A DNA stretch of 64,000 nt from Deinococcus roseus (GTDB taxonomy: Bacteria > Deinococcota > Deinococci > Deinococcales > Deinococcaceae): NCBI RefSeq assembly GCF_014646895.1, contig NZ_BMOD01000013.1:66784-130783 (forward strand). Reading direction: 5' to 3'. The position numbers were made by a program, and so were the translations under genes. The notes under the pieces are model-generated. The model saw only the letters and a program-made list of their open reading frames with translations, made no database searches and was not told where the DNA came from. This document shows positions 50,330 to 59,207 of this stretch, piece after piece (position 1 is the stretch's first letter; each line of letters begins with the position of its first letter).

Positions 50330-51373
50330 ATGACCAAGAACGGCAGAGTCACCCTCAAAGACGTTGCAGAAGTTGCTGGAGTGTCCTTCAAGACCGTCTC
50401 ACGGGTCGCCAACAACGATCCGAACGTGCGGGATGAGCTGCGCCAGAGGATCCTCAGAATCATCGATGAGATGGGCTACCACCCGAACCACGCTGCACGG
50501 CTGATGCGGTCTGGCACCTCCAGTGTGATCGGTCTCATGACGGACCGGATTTCCACCACCCCTTACGCCGGAAACATCGTGAAAGGGGCGCAGGAAGCCG
50601 CCTGGAAGCATGGCCAGATGCTTTTCATCATGAACACCGATGAAGACGATGCCCTGCAGAAAATCGCCATCGACACCATGATCAACCGGGGCGTGGACGG
50701 CCTGATTTTTGCTGCCGTGCACCACCGCAGGCTGACCCAGGAACAGGTGTCTGACCTCAAAAGGGGCATTCCCACCGTGCTGGTGGATTGCAGTTCCCCG
50801 GACGAAAGCATTTCCTCAATGGTTCCAGATGAAGAACAGGCCGGATATGAGGCCACCAGAGTGCTGATCGAGGCCGGACACACCCGCATCGGGTTCATCA
50901 ATGGGCCTGCACGGTTTCCAGCAGCTGTGGGACGGCATCAGGGGTACCTGAGGGCACTCACCGAAGCCGGGGTTTCCACTGGCCGTGAACTGGTGGTTTC
51001 AGGCGGATGGTGGCAACGGGACGGTTATGACAATGCCAGCCGCCTGCTTTCGCTTTCCCAGCCTCCCACAGCGATTTTTTGCGCCAGTGACCGCATCGCC
51101 ATGGGGGCCTATGACGCCATCAAAGAGCGGGGCATGAAGATTCCAGACGATGTGGCCATTGTGGGTTTCGACAACCACGAGATCATCGCTGCGCACCTGA
51201 GGCCCGCCCTGACCACCATGGAAATTCCCTACTACCACATGGGACGCTGGGCTGTGGAACGGGTTTTGCAGCTCAAAGAAAACCCCGAACTGCCTGCCAC
51301 CTTTGAGCTGGCCCACTGCTCCCTGATTCTGAGGAATTCTGCAGGGTCAGGGGTCCCCCAGCTGGCTGAGTGA
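50330..51373 (+). CDS. LacI-family regulator of fructan operon 2 and GH172
   Basis: A 347-residue repressor with helix-turn-helix TLKDVAEVAGVSFKTVSRVANN at about 8-29 and effector domain GLMTDRISTTPYAGNIVKG. Its recognition segment KTVSRV matches the mannan LacI at 6944, and both sets of operators share the TGACAA..TTGTCA core. It lies 383 bases after GH172, and two matching operators sit in the divergent GH172/CUT1 region. It may also act on the CAACGTTG sites of the lipoprotein GH32 genes (inference). Confidence 0.9.
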   Translation: MTKNGRVTLKDVAEVAGVSFKTVSRVANNDPNVRDELRQRILRIIDEMGYHPNHAARLMRSGTSSVIGLMTDRISTTPYAGNIVKGAQEAAWKHGQMLFIMNTDEDDALQKIAIDTMINRGVDGLIFAAVHHRRLTQEQVSDLKRGIPTVLVDCSSPDESISSMVPDEEQAGYEATRVLIEAGHTRIGFINGPARFPAAVGRHQGYLRALTEAGVSTGRELVVSGGWWQRDGYDNASRLLSLSQPPTAIFCASDRIAMGAYDAIKERGMKIPDDVAIVGFDNHEIIAAHLRPALTTMEIPYYHMGRWAVERVLQLKENPELPATFELAHCSLILRNSAGSGVPQLAE

Positions 51374-51376
51374 AAT

Positions 51377-51829
51377 TTAAAGCAGCGCTTCAAGTTCGGC
51401 CTGATCGAAACTGCCCCCCGGACGCTGGGAAACCTTGCGGTAGATGATCTTTCCGCTCTGGTCAATCAGGATGGTGCCGTTCCACTGCAGGAAACCCAGG
51501 GTTTTCTCCAGGCTGTAGGCGCGGTACACGCTGCGCTCCGGGTCAGCAGCAATGGGAAAAGGGAACTGGAAGCGCTGGGCCACGGTGGTGGCGGCTTTTT
51601 CGTCTCCTCCGCCAATCACGATCACCTGCACGCCTTTCTGTTTGAGCAGGGGGTGGATGCGGTGAATGGCCATCACGCTGCGCATGCACAGGGGGCAATT
51701 GAATTCCCGCATGAAGTACAGCAGCACTTTGGATTTGCCGCGGTGGTCTGCCAGACGCTGCACACCCTGGCTGGAAGGGATTTCAAAGGTGGGTGCGGTT
51801 TGCTGGGCGTGCTGGGTCATCTGGGTCAT
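51377..51829 (-). CDS. Peroxiredoxin-like (AhpC/TSA family) redoxin
   Basis: A 150-residue cytoplasmic thiol protein. ATG 51829 overlaps the thioredoxin-reductase-like stop by 4 bases; a longer frame upstream is a shadow of that gene. The reactive Cys pair is C45/C48 in FMREFNCPLCMRSV, like the peroxiredoxin-like group rather than typical 2-Cys peroxiredoxins. It probably receives electrons from the flavoenzyme encoded just before it. It converges on the lacI gene with 3 bases between. Confidence 0.82.
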   Translation of the reverse strand: MTQMTQHAQQTAPTFEIPSSQGVQRLADHRGKSKVLLYFMREFNCPLCMRSVMAIHRIHPLLKQKGVQVIVIGGGDEKAATTVAQRFQFPFPIAADPERSVYRAYSLEKTLGFLQWNGTILIDQSGKIIYRKVSQRPGGSFDQAELEALL

Positions 51830-52767
51830 GGGGTGGTCCTTTCCAGAACAGGTGCAGTGTGAATGGCTTCTAATGCGGCACGTGCGCCTTCTGCTGCACT
51901 GGTGACGGCCTGACGGTAGGGGCTGTCCGTGACTTCCCCAACAGCGTAAACGCCCGCTTTGCTGGTGCGGCCCCTCTGGTCGGCAACAATGTGTCCCTGA
52001 GGGGTGAAGTCCAGCTGTCCTGCAAAGAGCTGGCTGCTGGGCGTGGACCCAATGCACACAAAAACAGCATTGGTGTGCAGAAGGCGGGTCTGCTGGCTCT
52101 GCAGGTCTTCGATCAAAACCCGTTCCACCTGATCAGAGCCCTGAATTTCAAGAAGTCTGGTGTGTAAATGCAGGTGAATGTTGGGTGCAGCCTGCACCTG
52201 TTCCTGCAACACCTTTTCAGCACGGAACTGTCCTGAACGGTGAAGGAGCAGCACTTCTTTTGCATAACGGGAAAGCTGCAGTGCATCCGTCAGGGCAGTG
52301 CTTCCCCCTCCCACCACCACCACAGTCTGGCCTGCATAAAGCGGTCCATCGCAGGTGGCGCAGTGCTCGACACCAGCGTTGTGAAACTCCCGTTCACCAG
52401 GAATGCCCAGTGTTTTCGGGGTGCTTCCGGTGGCGATGATCAGCTGGTCTGCACGGATCTGCTGTCCATCGTCGGTGTGGATCAGGTAAGGACGCTGCTC
52501 CAGACGGACCTGGCTCACAAAAGCATCCAGGTACTGCGCTCCGTATTTCTGGGCGTGGCGCTCCATCTGCACAGCCAGGTCAAAACCGCTGATGCCGTCT
52601 GGAAAACCAGGGAAATTGTCGATCTGTTCGGTGGTGGTGATCTGGCCTCCGGGGGTCTGTCCACGGATCACCAGAGGATGCAGGCGGGCACGGGCAGCGT
52701 AAAGGGCAGCGGTCAGTCCGGCAGGTCCCGAACCGATGATCACCAGGGGTTGAATCTGAGAAGTCAT
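51826..52767 (-). CDS. Thioredoxin-reductase-like flavoenzyme
   Basis: A 313-residue FAD enzyme. ATG 52767 has AAAGG 5 bases before it. GSGPAG (12-17) binds FAD, the redox pair is C136/C139 in CATCDG, and the late AVGEVTD...RQAVTSAAEGARAA binds FAD again. The NADPH site is odd: GGGSTALTDA replaces the usual GGGDSAxEEA and HRSGQFR replaces HRRxxxR, so the 2'-phosphate contact is partly lost. It may prefer NADH or another donor. It is coupled to the redoxin gene, forming a two-gene redox unit. Confidence 0.85.
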   Translation of the reverse strand: MTSQIQPLVIIGSGPAGLTAALYAARARLHPLVIRGQTPGGQITTTEQIDNFPGFPDGISGFDLAVQMERHAQKYGAQYLDAFVSQVRLEQRPYLIHTDDGQQIRADQLIIATGSTPKTLGIPGEREFHNAGVEHCATCDGPLYAGQTVVVVGGGSTALTDALQLSRYAKEVLLLHRSGQFRAEKVLQEQVQAAPNIHLHLHTRLLEIQGSDQVERVLIEDLQSQQTRLLHTNAVFVCIGSTPSSQLFAGQLDFTPQGHIVADQRGRTSKAGVYAVGEVTDSPYRQAVTSAAEGARAALEAIHTAPVLERTTP

Positions 52768-52881
52768 GGAAGCCTTTCTGGAGCAGCGTTCTGGTTTGCA
52801 GGGCTGCTCTGCTGGATCTGCCTTCAAGGTACACTTCCACTTTATGCATGTCCATCACTATTTTCCTGCAGCATCATCACT

Positions 52882-52899
52882 TATCATCTACATGATGAT
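52882..52899 (+). promoter_or_regulatory. lysR start-site dyad
   Basis: ATCATC-N5-GATGAT (52883-52899) is a perfect dyad over the start codon, and TATCAT (52882-52887) is a -10 candidate that makes the message leaderless. A LysR-type operator there would give autoregulation. Confidence 0.55.
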
Positions 52900-53773
52900 C
52901 GAGATCCGTTTGCTGCGTTATTTTGTGGTGGTGGCAGAGAAACTGCATTTCGCCCGTGCTGCCGAAGAACTGCACCTCGCTCCCCAGCCGCTCAGTCAGG
53001 CCATCAGACGGCTGGAAGACCAGTTGGGGGTGCAACTGTTCCTGCGCACCTCCCGCAAGGTGGAACTGACCCCTGCAGGGCAGGTCTTTTACACGCGCAC
53101 CCGTTCCCTCTTGACCCAGCTGGAAGAAACCATCCAGCTCACCCAGCGGGTCTCCCGTGGCGGAGCAGGCTCCATGCGGGTGGGTTATGTGCCTGGAGCA
53201 ACTGCCAGCATCCTGCCGCAACTCATCCAGATCTGCAATGCGCAGTACCCGGATTTGCGCCTGCATCTGAAGGAAATGACCGCTCTGGAGCAACTGAACG
53301 CCCTGGAAAACCAGCAACTGGACGCTGGCATCATTGTGGGCCTGACCTTTCCTGGCCCCATTCAGCACCTGCTTTTGAAACAGGAACCTCTGGTGGCGGT
53401 GCTGCCTGCAGGGCATCCTCTGGCTGGGCAATCCCTCACCCCCGAAATGCTGCAGAAGGAATCCATCATCGGATATGATCCTCTGCACTGCCCGGAACTG
53501 GTGACTTTCATTGATGAGGTGGCCCCTGCAGGACACCGCCAGAAAGAGCTGCGTCAGGTGGTGATGTCTGAAGCGTCTGCCCTGAGCCTGGCAGACGCTG
53601 GTCTGGGCATCGCCATCGTGACCGAAAGCCAGGGAAAACGGGCCAGCACTGCCAGGGTCTCCCCCATCCTGCACACCCACACCAGTTACCATCTGGTCTG
53701 GCAGGACAACGGCAACCCCACCGTGCAGGGCATGCTGAGCCTCAGAGAACACCTGCATTTGCCGTTGCATTGA
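52892..53773 (+). CDS. LysR-family regulator, divergent from the redox pair
   Basis: A 293-residue regulator. The ATG at 52892 (or 52895) gives the standard start MIEIRLLRYFVVVAEKLHFARAAEELHLAPQPLSQAIRRLE; the longer upstream frame is ignored. The effector domain includes RVGYVPGATASILPQLIQ and LPAGHPLAGQSLTPEML. The QPLSQAIRRLE form is common in BenM/CatM-like regulators. It stands divergent to the thioredoxin-reductase-like gene, 124 bases away, so it probably controls that redox unit. Confidence 0.88.
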   Translation: MMIEIRLLRYFVVVAEKLHFARAAEELHLAPQPLSQAIRRLEDQLGVQLFLRTSRKVELTPAGQVFYTRTRSLLTQLEETIQLTQRVSRGGAGSMRVGYVPGATASILPQLIQICNAQYPDLRLHLKEMTALEQLNALENQQLDAGIIVGLTFPGPIQHLLLKQEPLVAVLPAGHPLAGQSLTPEMLQKESIIGYDPLHCPELVTFIDEVAPAGHRQKELRQVVMSEASALSLADAGLGIAIVTESQGKRASTARVSPILHTHTSYHLVWQDNGNPTVQGMLSLREHLHLPLH

Positions 53774-54079
53774 AGCTCTGGCAAACTTCTGGTGTACCTC
53801 TGGACAAAAGCGCAGGTGAATCCAGAAGACTTCACCTGTTCATCGGGGTTCTCCCAGTGTTCCCTGCGCACCAGAATGCACAGCTTCAGTTGCAGTTGGG
53901 TATCTGTCACAGACACCCGTACAGGTCAATGGAGCCAGGCTGCAGCACCAGCAGGGTGTGGAATGAAGTGCAAGAACATGAGGTGGATGCTGCGCGGGAC
54001 CCACATACAGCCGTGCATGAAGGCCGTCAAAAGTATCATTTCGGGCACCTGTCGCCCCACAGATGCCCGAACATGGGGC
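53774..54079. other. Intergenic region, no feature recognised
   Basis: About 306 bases. An open frame runs through it into the gene at 54080, but its composition is not coding-like and it has no ribosome site. I see no promoter or repeat. Confidence 0.4.
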
Positions 54080-54619
54080 ATGCTTAAAGTTGTGTTGATC
54101 CTGCTGGCCCTGCTGGGATGGTCCCAGGCCAGCGAAATGGAAATGAAACCCTTCTCCAACCCCAGAAGCAGCCTCAAAATCATGAAACAGCAGCAGCTGC
54201 CCGACGGCCGCAGGCAGGTGGTGTACCTGATGCGGGCCATCAGCAAAAAGGGCGAGGTGGTCCAGGCCACGTTCACCGCCAGAACGAAGCCCGGCTCACG
54301 GGTCATTCAGGAATTTGAGTGGAAACATCCCCTGATCCCACCCGGAGACAGGGCAGCAAATGATGCCATGGGTGCCAGCCTGGGATTGACGATGCGTGCA
54401 GTGATGGGCTGCTTTGACCTGAACAGAGCAGACCCGGAGCCTTTTTTCCAGGTCCTCGAGCCGGCCTTCACAAAGCACCATGCCACTGGCAAGAAAGCCC
54501 AGATCAAAACGGTGCTGAAAGACATGGCTGGCATTTTGCTCCTCAATAACCAGCAAATCACTTACACCTTCAGGGTCAACAAAATGGTCCGTCCGAATTA
54601 CTGCTCCGTCCCCAGGTAG
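54080..54619 (+). CDS. Secreted protein of unknown function
   Basis: A 179-residue exported protein. ATG 54080 is chosen because it opens a signal peptide (MLKVVLILLALLGWSQAS, cleavage near 18). The mature part is basic and mixed alpha/beta, with RRQVVYLMRAISKKGEVVQATF as one clear strand pair and two Cys (CFDLN, NYCSVPR). I recognise no family. It has no partner in the neighbourhood. Confidence 0.6.
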   Translation: MLKVVLILLALLGWSQASEMEMKPFSNPRSSLKIMKQQQLPDGRRQVVYLMRAISKKGEVVQATFTARTKPGSRVIQEFEWKHPLIPPGDRAANDAMGASLGLTMRAVMGCFDLNRADPEPFFQVLEPAFTKHHATGKKAQIKTVLKDMAGILLLNNQQITYTFRVNKMVRPNYCSVPR

Positions 54620-54783
54620 CATCCTGGTCCATTTGCCCTTCACTTCAGGGCAGGACTGCCCACAGGTTCCAGTGAAAAACCCAGGGTGTGCATGACCGGC
54701 CACGGTTCGGGGCCGGGAATGTGGGTGGACAGCAATGAAGCTCCCCCTTTTCTGTGCGTTCTTCCGCGTCCCGCTTGCGGATT

Positions 54784-55563
54784 CTATTGTTTTCTGCGAA
54801 GAATGAGTTTGACATGCGTGTTGTCCCTCACGGTGATGCCAAAGTCTCTGTAGATGACATTACGAAGGAAAGGCAACACATAATGTTCGTGATGCACGAA
54901 ATAATACTTGCTGCCCACAATTTCCAGAAGACGCTCATAAGGAAGAGCGAAGTAGTTTTCTCTGTTCTCACGGTCAAAGTTGTCTTCATAGCGGTACTTC
55001 AGAAGATAATGAAGCATGTCCCTGTCTGAATGAATCTCACCCCAGAAGTCTGTGTATTCTTGAAGGGTTGCGGGGTTTGCTTTTGTTCTGAGACGCATCA
55101 GGTCGTTGATGTCAATCGGGCGGTTTGCTGTGCGAGACAGACTCATGTCACGAATGAAGATGTACTCTGGACAATCAGAAAAACCGCCACCAAAAATGGT
55201 TTTTTCGAATTGTCTCAGGTCCGTTCCATAACTGTAGATCTCGTGCAAGACGCTTGATAAGATCACGGCAGTTTTGTCCGTTCCAAAGATGGAAGGAAGG
55301 TCTTTCATGTCACCCACAACACTGACACAGGGATTGCCCTGGAACCTGTTGTGTAAAATTCCCAGCATTTCAAGGCTGTTGTCCACTGCGAAATACCTTT
55401 TGGTGTTGCCAAACCGGTTGTACAGCAGTTCAATCAAACTTCCATCTGCTGCTCCAAAATCAACAATGTTGTGCACCTCGTTGCAGTAGTCCAGAAAGTA
55501 AAGCTTGTCCATCAGACCCTGTTGCATGGCGGCGTTGTATTCTTCCAGGAGATTGCCGTTCAT
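54784..55563 (-). CDS. Class I SAM-dependent methyltransferase, low-GC
   Basis: A 259-residue methyltransferase-like protein. ATG 55563 is used (MNGNLLEEYNAAMQQG); the 11 codons before it are doubtful. VDFGAADGSLIELLY (about 34-48) is the SAM-binding motif I, followed by AVDNSLEMLGIL and VVGDMKDLP. Base use is unlike its neighbours: 54841-54900 has only 24 G+C of 60 and 55381-55440 has 27, while nearby coding lines exceed 55 percent. This suggests recent transfer. The substrate is unknown; the absence of a neighbouring biosynthetic gene leaves its role open. Confidence 0.8.
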   Translation of the reverse strand: MNGNLLEEYNAAMQQGLMDKLYFLDYCNEVHNIVDFGAADGSLIELLYNRFGNTKRYFAVDNSLEMLGILHNRFQGNPCVSVVGDMKDLPSIFGTDKTAVILSSVLHEIYSYGTDLRQFEKTIFGGGFSDCPEYIFIRDMSLSRTANRPIDINDLMRLRTKANPATLQEYTDFWGEIHSDRDMLHYLLKYRYEDNFDRENRENYFALPYERLLEIVGSKYYFVHHEHYVLPFLRNVIYRDFGITVRDNTHVKLILRRKQ

Positions 55564-56128
55564 AAACCTCTGTCCTCCGTGCGACGCAAGTGCCAAAGTT
55601 TCGAAATCCCAATGTCATGGACGGTTTGCTGTTCCATGGGTGGTGCAGTGGGCTGCTGATCAACCAGACTTGCGTTTCTGTATTAAGGTTCCAACACGCT
55701 TTTGGTGAAGCTGACTTGACCCAGAGGGCTCAGGTCCGAGGGCAGCTGGAGTTCCAACCACACACAGCTTGAGGTTCCCTCCGTGCCAGGTGTCCGTATC
55801 CTTCAAACGCCACATGGACCCTGTTTATATCATTTTTGTGGTCTGGAAGCACTTATGGTGGGTTCTCATTTCGGAGGAGCACCTTAAAGGATGCATGACT
55901 TCACTCAGCACCTGTTGCCTGCCGCACTGCATCTTTTGAGCGTTCAACGGCAAAAAGGTCAACGTTTCATGGGTTGCATCACCAGGTCAACCCCCCATCC
56001 TCAGTGACCACACAGCAAGATGAACTTTTCATGCAAAAAGGATGAACTTCAGTTCAGAAGAATGCAGGACTGGAACCTTGCAGAGCCTGTTTATGGTGTA
56101 AGCATCACCCCCTGGTGAAGGAGAAACC
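55564..56128. other. AT-richer intergenic region
   Basis: 565 bases with no supported gene. A GATGAACTT direct repeat (56029, 56041) lies near the end. No clear promoter for the gene at 56129 could be fixed. Confidence 0.4.
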
Positions 56129-56722
56129 ATGAAAACCCTGATGATGACTGTTTTGCTCACTGCCCCGGTGGCTGCTGCCCCCCAGATCCAGAAGGTGGAC
56201 CTGCACCTCAAACATGAAGCGGGCACTTTCACGGTGCAAGCTGCCCCAAAAGCCTCCCCCACCCTGGGGATCAAGAACCCCACCGTGAAAAATGGGGTGG
56301 CTTACCTCAGCCAGAGCAGTGTTGCTTCCGACTGGAAGGTGGGCCTCAGCCCGAAATTGCCCCTGGACCTGCACCTGTCGAGCAGTGCCAGTGACGTGAA
56401 CGCCAACTTGCTGGGCCTGAACATCAACACCCTGGAGATCAACCACACCGCTGGAGATTACCAGTTGAAGTTGCCTTCAAAAACCCTCACAGGGAAATTG
56501 AAAATGGATTCACTGGACCTCAAAATCACTGTTCCCAAAGACACCGGCCTGAAACTCAACCTGCAAAAATTCATTTCAGGCAGTGTGACCATTGAAAGGA
56601 ACCGGGTGGCGGAGGGAGCAGAAGTGACGGGAAGTTACCAGACCGGCAATTTTGACACGGCCAGCAAGAAAATTGAACTGGACGTCACCTGGCAGGCCGG
56701 AGCGTTGACGGTGGTGCGCTGA
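56129..56722 (+). CDS. Secreted toast-rack (LiaF/DUF4097-like) protein
   Basis: A 197-residue exported protein with a short signal (MKTLMMTVLLTAPVAAA) and GGAG before the ATG. The mature part is built from repeated short beta-strands (LDLHLSSSASDVNANLLGLNINTLEINHTAGDYQLKLPS and so on), the right-handed stacked-strand pattern of LiaF/DUF4097 toast-rack domains. Such domains occur in cell-envelope stress proteins, and the ligand is unknown. It is a stand-alone gene. Confidence 0.65.
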   Translation: MKTLMMTVLLTAPVAAAPQIQKVDLHLKHEAGTFTVQAAPKASPTLGIKNPTVKNGVAYLSQSSVASDWKVGLSPKLPLDLHLSSSASDVNANLLGLNINTLEINHTAGDYQLKLPSKTLTGKLKMDSLDLKITVPKDTGLKLNLQKFISGSVTIERNRVAEGAEVTGSYQTGNFDTASKKIELDVTWQAGALTVVR

Positions 56723-57318
56723 GGGCTGCACCTGCCAGGCACCCACCACGACCATGCAGGCTTCGTGGGCAATGTGGCGCATGTTGCTCTGTCAGATGTC
56801 CCGTTCGTCCATGATACCGGGCTTCTTGAAACACCGCCACCTGACTGTTCTGAAGGTCAGGTGGTCCATGTTCTCCCCTTTTTCAGCACCGTAGAACCTG
56901 CCTGCATCAACAAGTGACACCCACCTCTAGAGGCAAAGAAAAGACCCGCAGAAAAACCTGAGGGCTGGACAAATGGGTGCTGGCTTCTTCAGCAGGACAG
57001 TGAATTGGCACCCACACCCTCAGGATCAGGAGTTTCTCCGATTCTGAATCAGGGGAATGCCAAAAAAACGCCAGGGATTCACCGGGAAAAGGGACAATCT
57101 GAGAATTTTTGCAATTTCAAAAATTCAGAGCTTCAAAATCCTGATCGGCAAGTCTTTTTGGAAGCGGTTTCTCTTGTGCCAGTGGTTTACCAGCGTGATG
57201 CTCCATTACATTCACCACTTGGTGTACAGCGTACACTGAGGGTGTTTCCAGAGGCACCGTCCTGTTTTCAAATTGATCTCTGCCGTCTGGCACTCCAAAT
57301 TCCCTTTCAGGAGGAAAC
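56723..57318. other. Intergenic region with a hairpin and a short dyad
   Basis: 596 bases. CCACCTGAC (56837-56845) pairs with GTCAGGTGG (56856-56864), a possible late terminator for the 56129 gene. GTGTAC-AGC-GTACAC (57222-57236) is a dyad upstream of transaldolase and may be an operator. No gene is supported. Confidence 0.5.
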
Positions 57319-58287
57319 ATGTCATCCAAGCTTGAACAACTGAAAGCCCATTCTGTGGTGGTTGCCGACACCGGAGAAATCAACGCCATCAAGGAATTCC
57401 AGCCCCAGGACTGCACCACCAACCCCTCCCTGGTGCTGAAAGCCGCCCAGCGTCCCGAGTATGCCCATCTGGTCACCGAATCCATCGAATGGGCCAAAAA
57501 GCGCAACAGTGAGCATGTTGCCTCAGACGCCATTGACAAGCTGGCCGTGCGCATCGGGACTGAACTGACCCGACTGGTGCCCGGTTACGTCTCCACCGAG
57601 GTGGATGCATCACTGTCTTTCAACACCGAGAAGATGATCGAGAAAGCCCGCAAGCTGATCGGCCTTTACGCAGAAGAAGGGGTCGCCAAAGAGCGGATCC
57701 TGATCAAGATCGCCACCACCTGGGAAGGCGTGCAGGCTGCAAAAGTGCTGGAACAGGAAGGCATCCGGTGCAACCTGACATTGGTGTTCGCACTGGAACA
57801 GGCCATTGCCTGTGCCCAGTCTGGCGTGACATTGATCTCCCCTTTCGTGGGCCGCATCACCGACTGGTACAAGAAAAGCCAGAAGGTCGAAAGCTTTGAA
57901 ATCGCAGAAGATCCCGGCGTGAACTCTGTGAAGACCATTTACCGCCACTTCAAGGACCAGGGCTACCAGACCATCGTGATGGGGGCTTCCTTCAGAAGCG
58001 CAGCCCAGGTGGAAGCCCTTGCTGGCTGTGACCGCCTGACCGTCAGCCCTCAGCTTCTGAAAGAACTGAGTGAAGACCTGGGAGAACTGAAACGCGCACT
58101 GGACCCCGCAGCCCAGGACGGCGTGCAGAAAGATGAAATCCTCACCGAAGAGGCTTTCCGCTGGGGCATGAACCAGAACGCCATGGCCACCGAGAAACTT
58201 GCAGAGGGCATCCGCCAGTTCCACGCCGACTACGAGAAACTGCAGGCCCTGATTGAACAACAACTGGGCGTTGTGAGCGTTCACTGA
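57319..58287 (+). CDS. tal: Transaldolase
   Basis: A 322-residue enzyme of the pentose phosphate pathway that moves a three-carbon unit between sedoheptulose-7-P and glyceraldehyde-3-P. It has the TalB-type length, with CTTNPSL (32-38), STEVDASL (92-99) and the Schiff-base Lys in ILIKIATTWEG (K130). A strong AGGAGG site precedes the ATG. It is a single gene with a shared terminator at 58313. Fructose-6-phosphate from the nearby fructan genes feeds this pathway. Confidence 0.95.
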   Translation: MSSKLEQLKAHSVVVADTGEINAIKEFQPQDCTTNPSLVLKAAQRPEYAHLVTESIEWAKKRNSEHVASDAIDKLAVRIGTELTRLVPGYVSTEVDASLSFNTEKMIEKARKLIGLYAEEGVAKERILIKIATTWEGVQAAKVLEQEGIRCNLTLVFALEQAIACAQSGVTLISPFVGRITDWYKKSQKVESFEIAEDPGVNSVKTIYRHFKDQGYQTIVMGASFRSAAQVEALAGCDRLTVSPQLLKELSEDLGELKRALDPAAQDGVQKDEILTEEAFRWGMNQNAMATEKLAEGIRQFHADYEKLQALIEQQLGVVSVH

Positions 58288-58312
58288 TCTGAAACGCCCT
58301 GAACGATAAAAA

Positions 58313-58338
58313 GCCCCTGCCCGTTGAAAGGCAGGGGT
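58313..58338. terminator. Bidirectional terminator
   Basis: CCCCTGCC (58314-58321) pairs with GGCAGGGG (58330-58337), flanked by AAAAAG on the left and TTGCTTT on the right. It serves transaldolase and the converging merR gene. Confidence 0.8.
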
Positions 58339-58351
58339 TGCTTTGCTGTGT

Positions 58352-59170
58352 TCAGCGGATGGGATAGGCAATGTCACACACCAGATCGTCTGGCCCTGCA
58401 TTCATGAAATCTGCGAAGTACACCTCTCTGGGACTGGAGAAAGAACAATCCTTGCCTTCTGCTTTGATCCAGCTGGACACGGCATCATAAGCCTGCAGGA
58501 TTTCTGGAAAGATGCACTGCTCTTTGGTGATGGTGACGTAAGCCTCCTCATGGGCAGCTTCAATGCGGATGCCGATGTCTCCAGCAGGTTGCACCTGACC
58601 CGAGAAGGGAATGCACACCTCCACCGGACCATCCGAATCCTCGTTCACAGCCCCATGGAAGATGATGAAAGGCGCACCTGACACCTGATCTCCCAGATGG
58701 GAAAACAGGGCACCCAGGGAATTGCCATTGAATTCCCCAATGTCTTTTGCAAAAACGCGGCGCTGGATGGTAGCAACAATCTGATCTGGGATCTGGCGGG
58801 TTTTCACTTCATGCATGGGCATCTCCTTGTGGTCCAGCACATTGGACACATACTCAACGAGGCGTTTTCGGGTGTGGGTTTCCTGCTCGACCCCTTTCCA
58901 GTACCTGCGCACCAGCGATGATTTCTGGTGTTCCGGAACATCCAGAACCTCCTGAATGCGGGTCAGGGGCATGTCCAGTTGCCTCAGGAGCGCAATCAGG
59001 CGGGCGGTGTCTGCCTGATCCGGGTGGTAATGTCGGTAGCCCGACTGCGGATCCACATGCTCCGGAACCAGCAGACCCATGCTGTCATACAGGCGCAGGG
59101 CCTTGCGGGACAGCCTGGTCAGGTTGGAAAACGCCTGCATGGTGATCAGGTCTGTGCTTTTGGCTTTCAC
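58352..59170 (-). CDS. MerR-family regulator with GyrI-like effector domain (BmrR type)
   Basis: A 272-residue regulator. It starts at GTG 59170, 6 bases after a -10 box. The winged helix (LTRLSRKALRLYDSMGLLVPEHVDPQSGYRHY, about 17-48) is followed by a dimer helix and, from about 118, a GyrI-like small-molecule-binding domain (EVKTRQIPDQIVATIQRRVF ... VYFADFMNAGPDDLVCDIAYPI). BmrR relatives sense drugs and activate efflux genes, but no efflux gene is adjacent. Its own promoter has a 19-base spacer, so it is probably autoregulated. Confidence 0.88.
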   Translation of the reverse strand: MKAKSTDLITMQAFSNLTRLSRKALRLYDSMGLLVPEHVDPQSGYRHYHPDQADTARLIALLRQLDMPLTRIQEVLDVPEHQKSSLVRRYWKGVEQETHTRKRLVEYVSNVLDHKEMPMHEVKTRQIPDQIVATIQRRVFAKDIGEFNGNSLGALFSHLGDQVSGAPFIIFHGAVNEDSDGPVEVCIPFSGQVQPAGDIGIRIEAAHEEAYVTITKEQCIFPEILQAYDAVSSWIKAEGKDCSFSSPREVYFADFMNAGPDDLVCDIAYPIR

Positions 59171-59176
59171 CCCTTC

Positions 59177-59207
59177 AGTGTGAGGGTTGCCCCTTGGGCA
59201 AAGTCAA
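59177..59207 (-). promoter_or_regulatory. MerR-type promoter of the bmrR-like gene
   Basis: On the minus strand TTGACT (59202-59207), a 19-base spacer and CACACT (59177-59182). The spacer holds the dyad TTGCC-N5-GGCAA. The -10 ends 6 bases before the GTG start, so the message is leaderless. Confidence 0.72.

Noticed and set aside
51830..52057. Longer redoxin start with a Cys/His-rich N-terminus
   Set aside because: It is the thioredoxin-reductase-like gene read out of frame; ATG 51829 overlaps that gene's stop.
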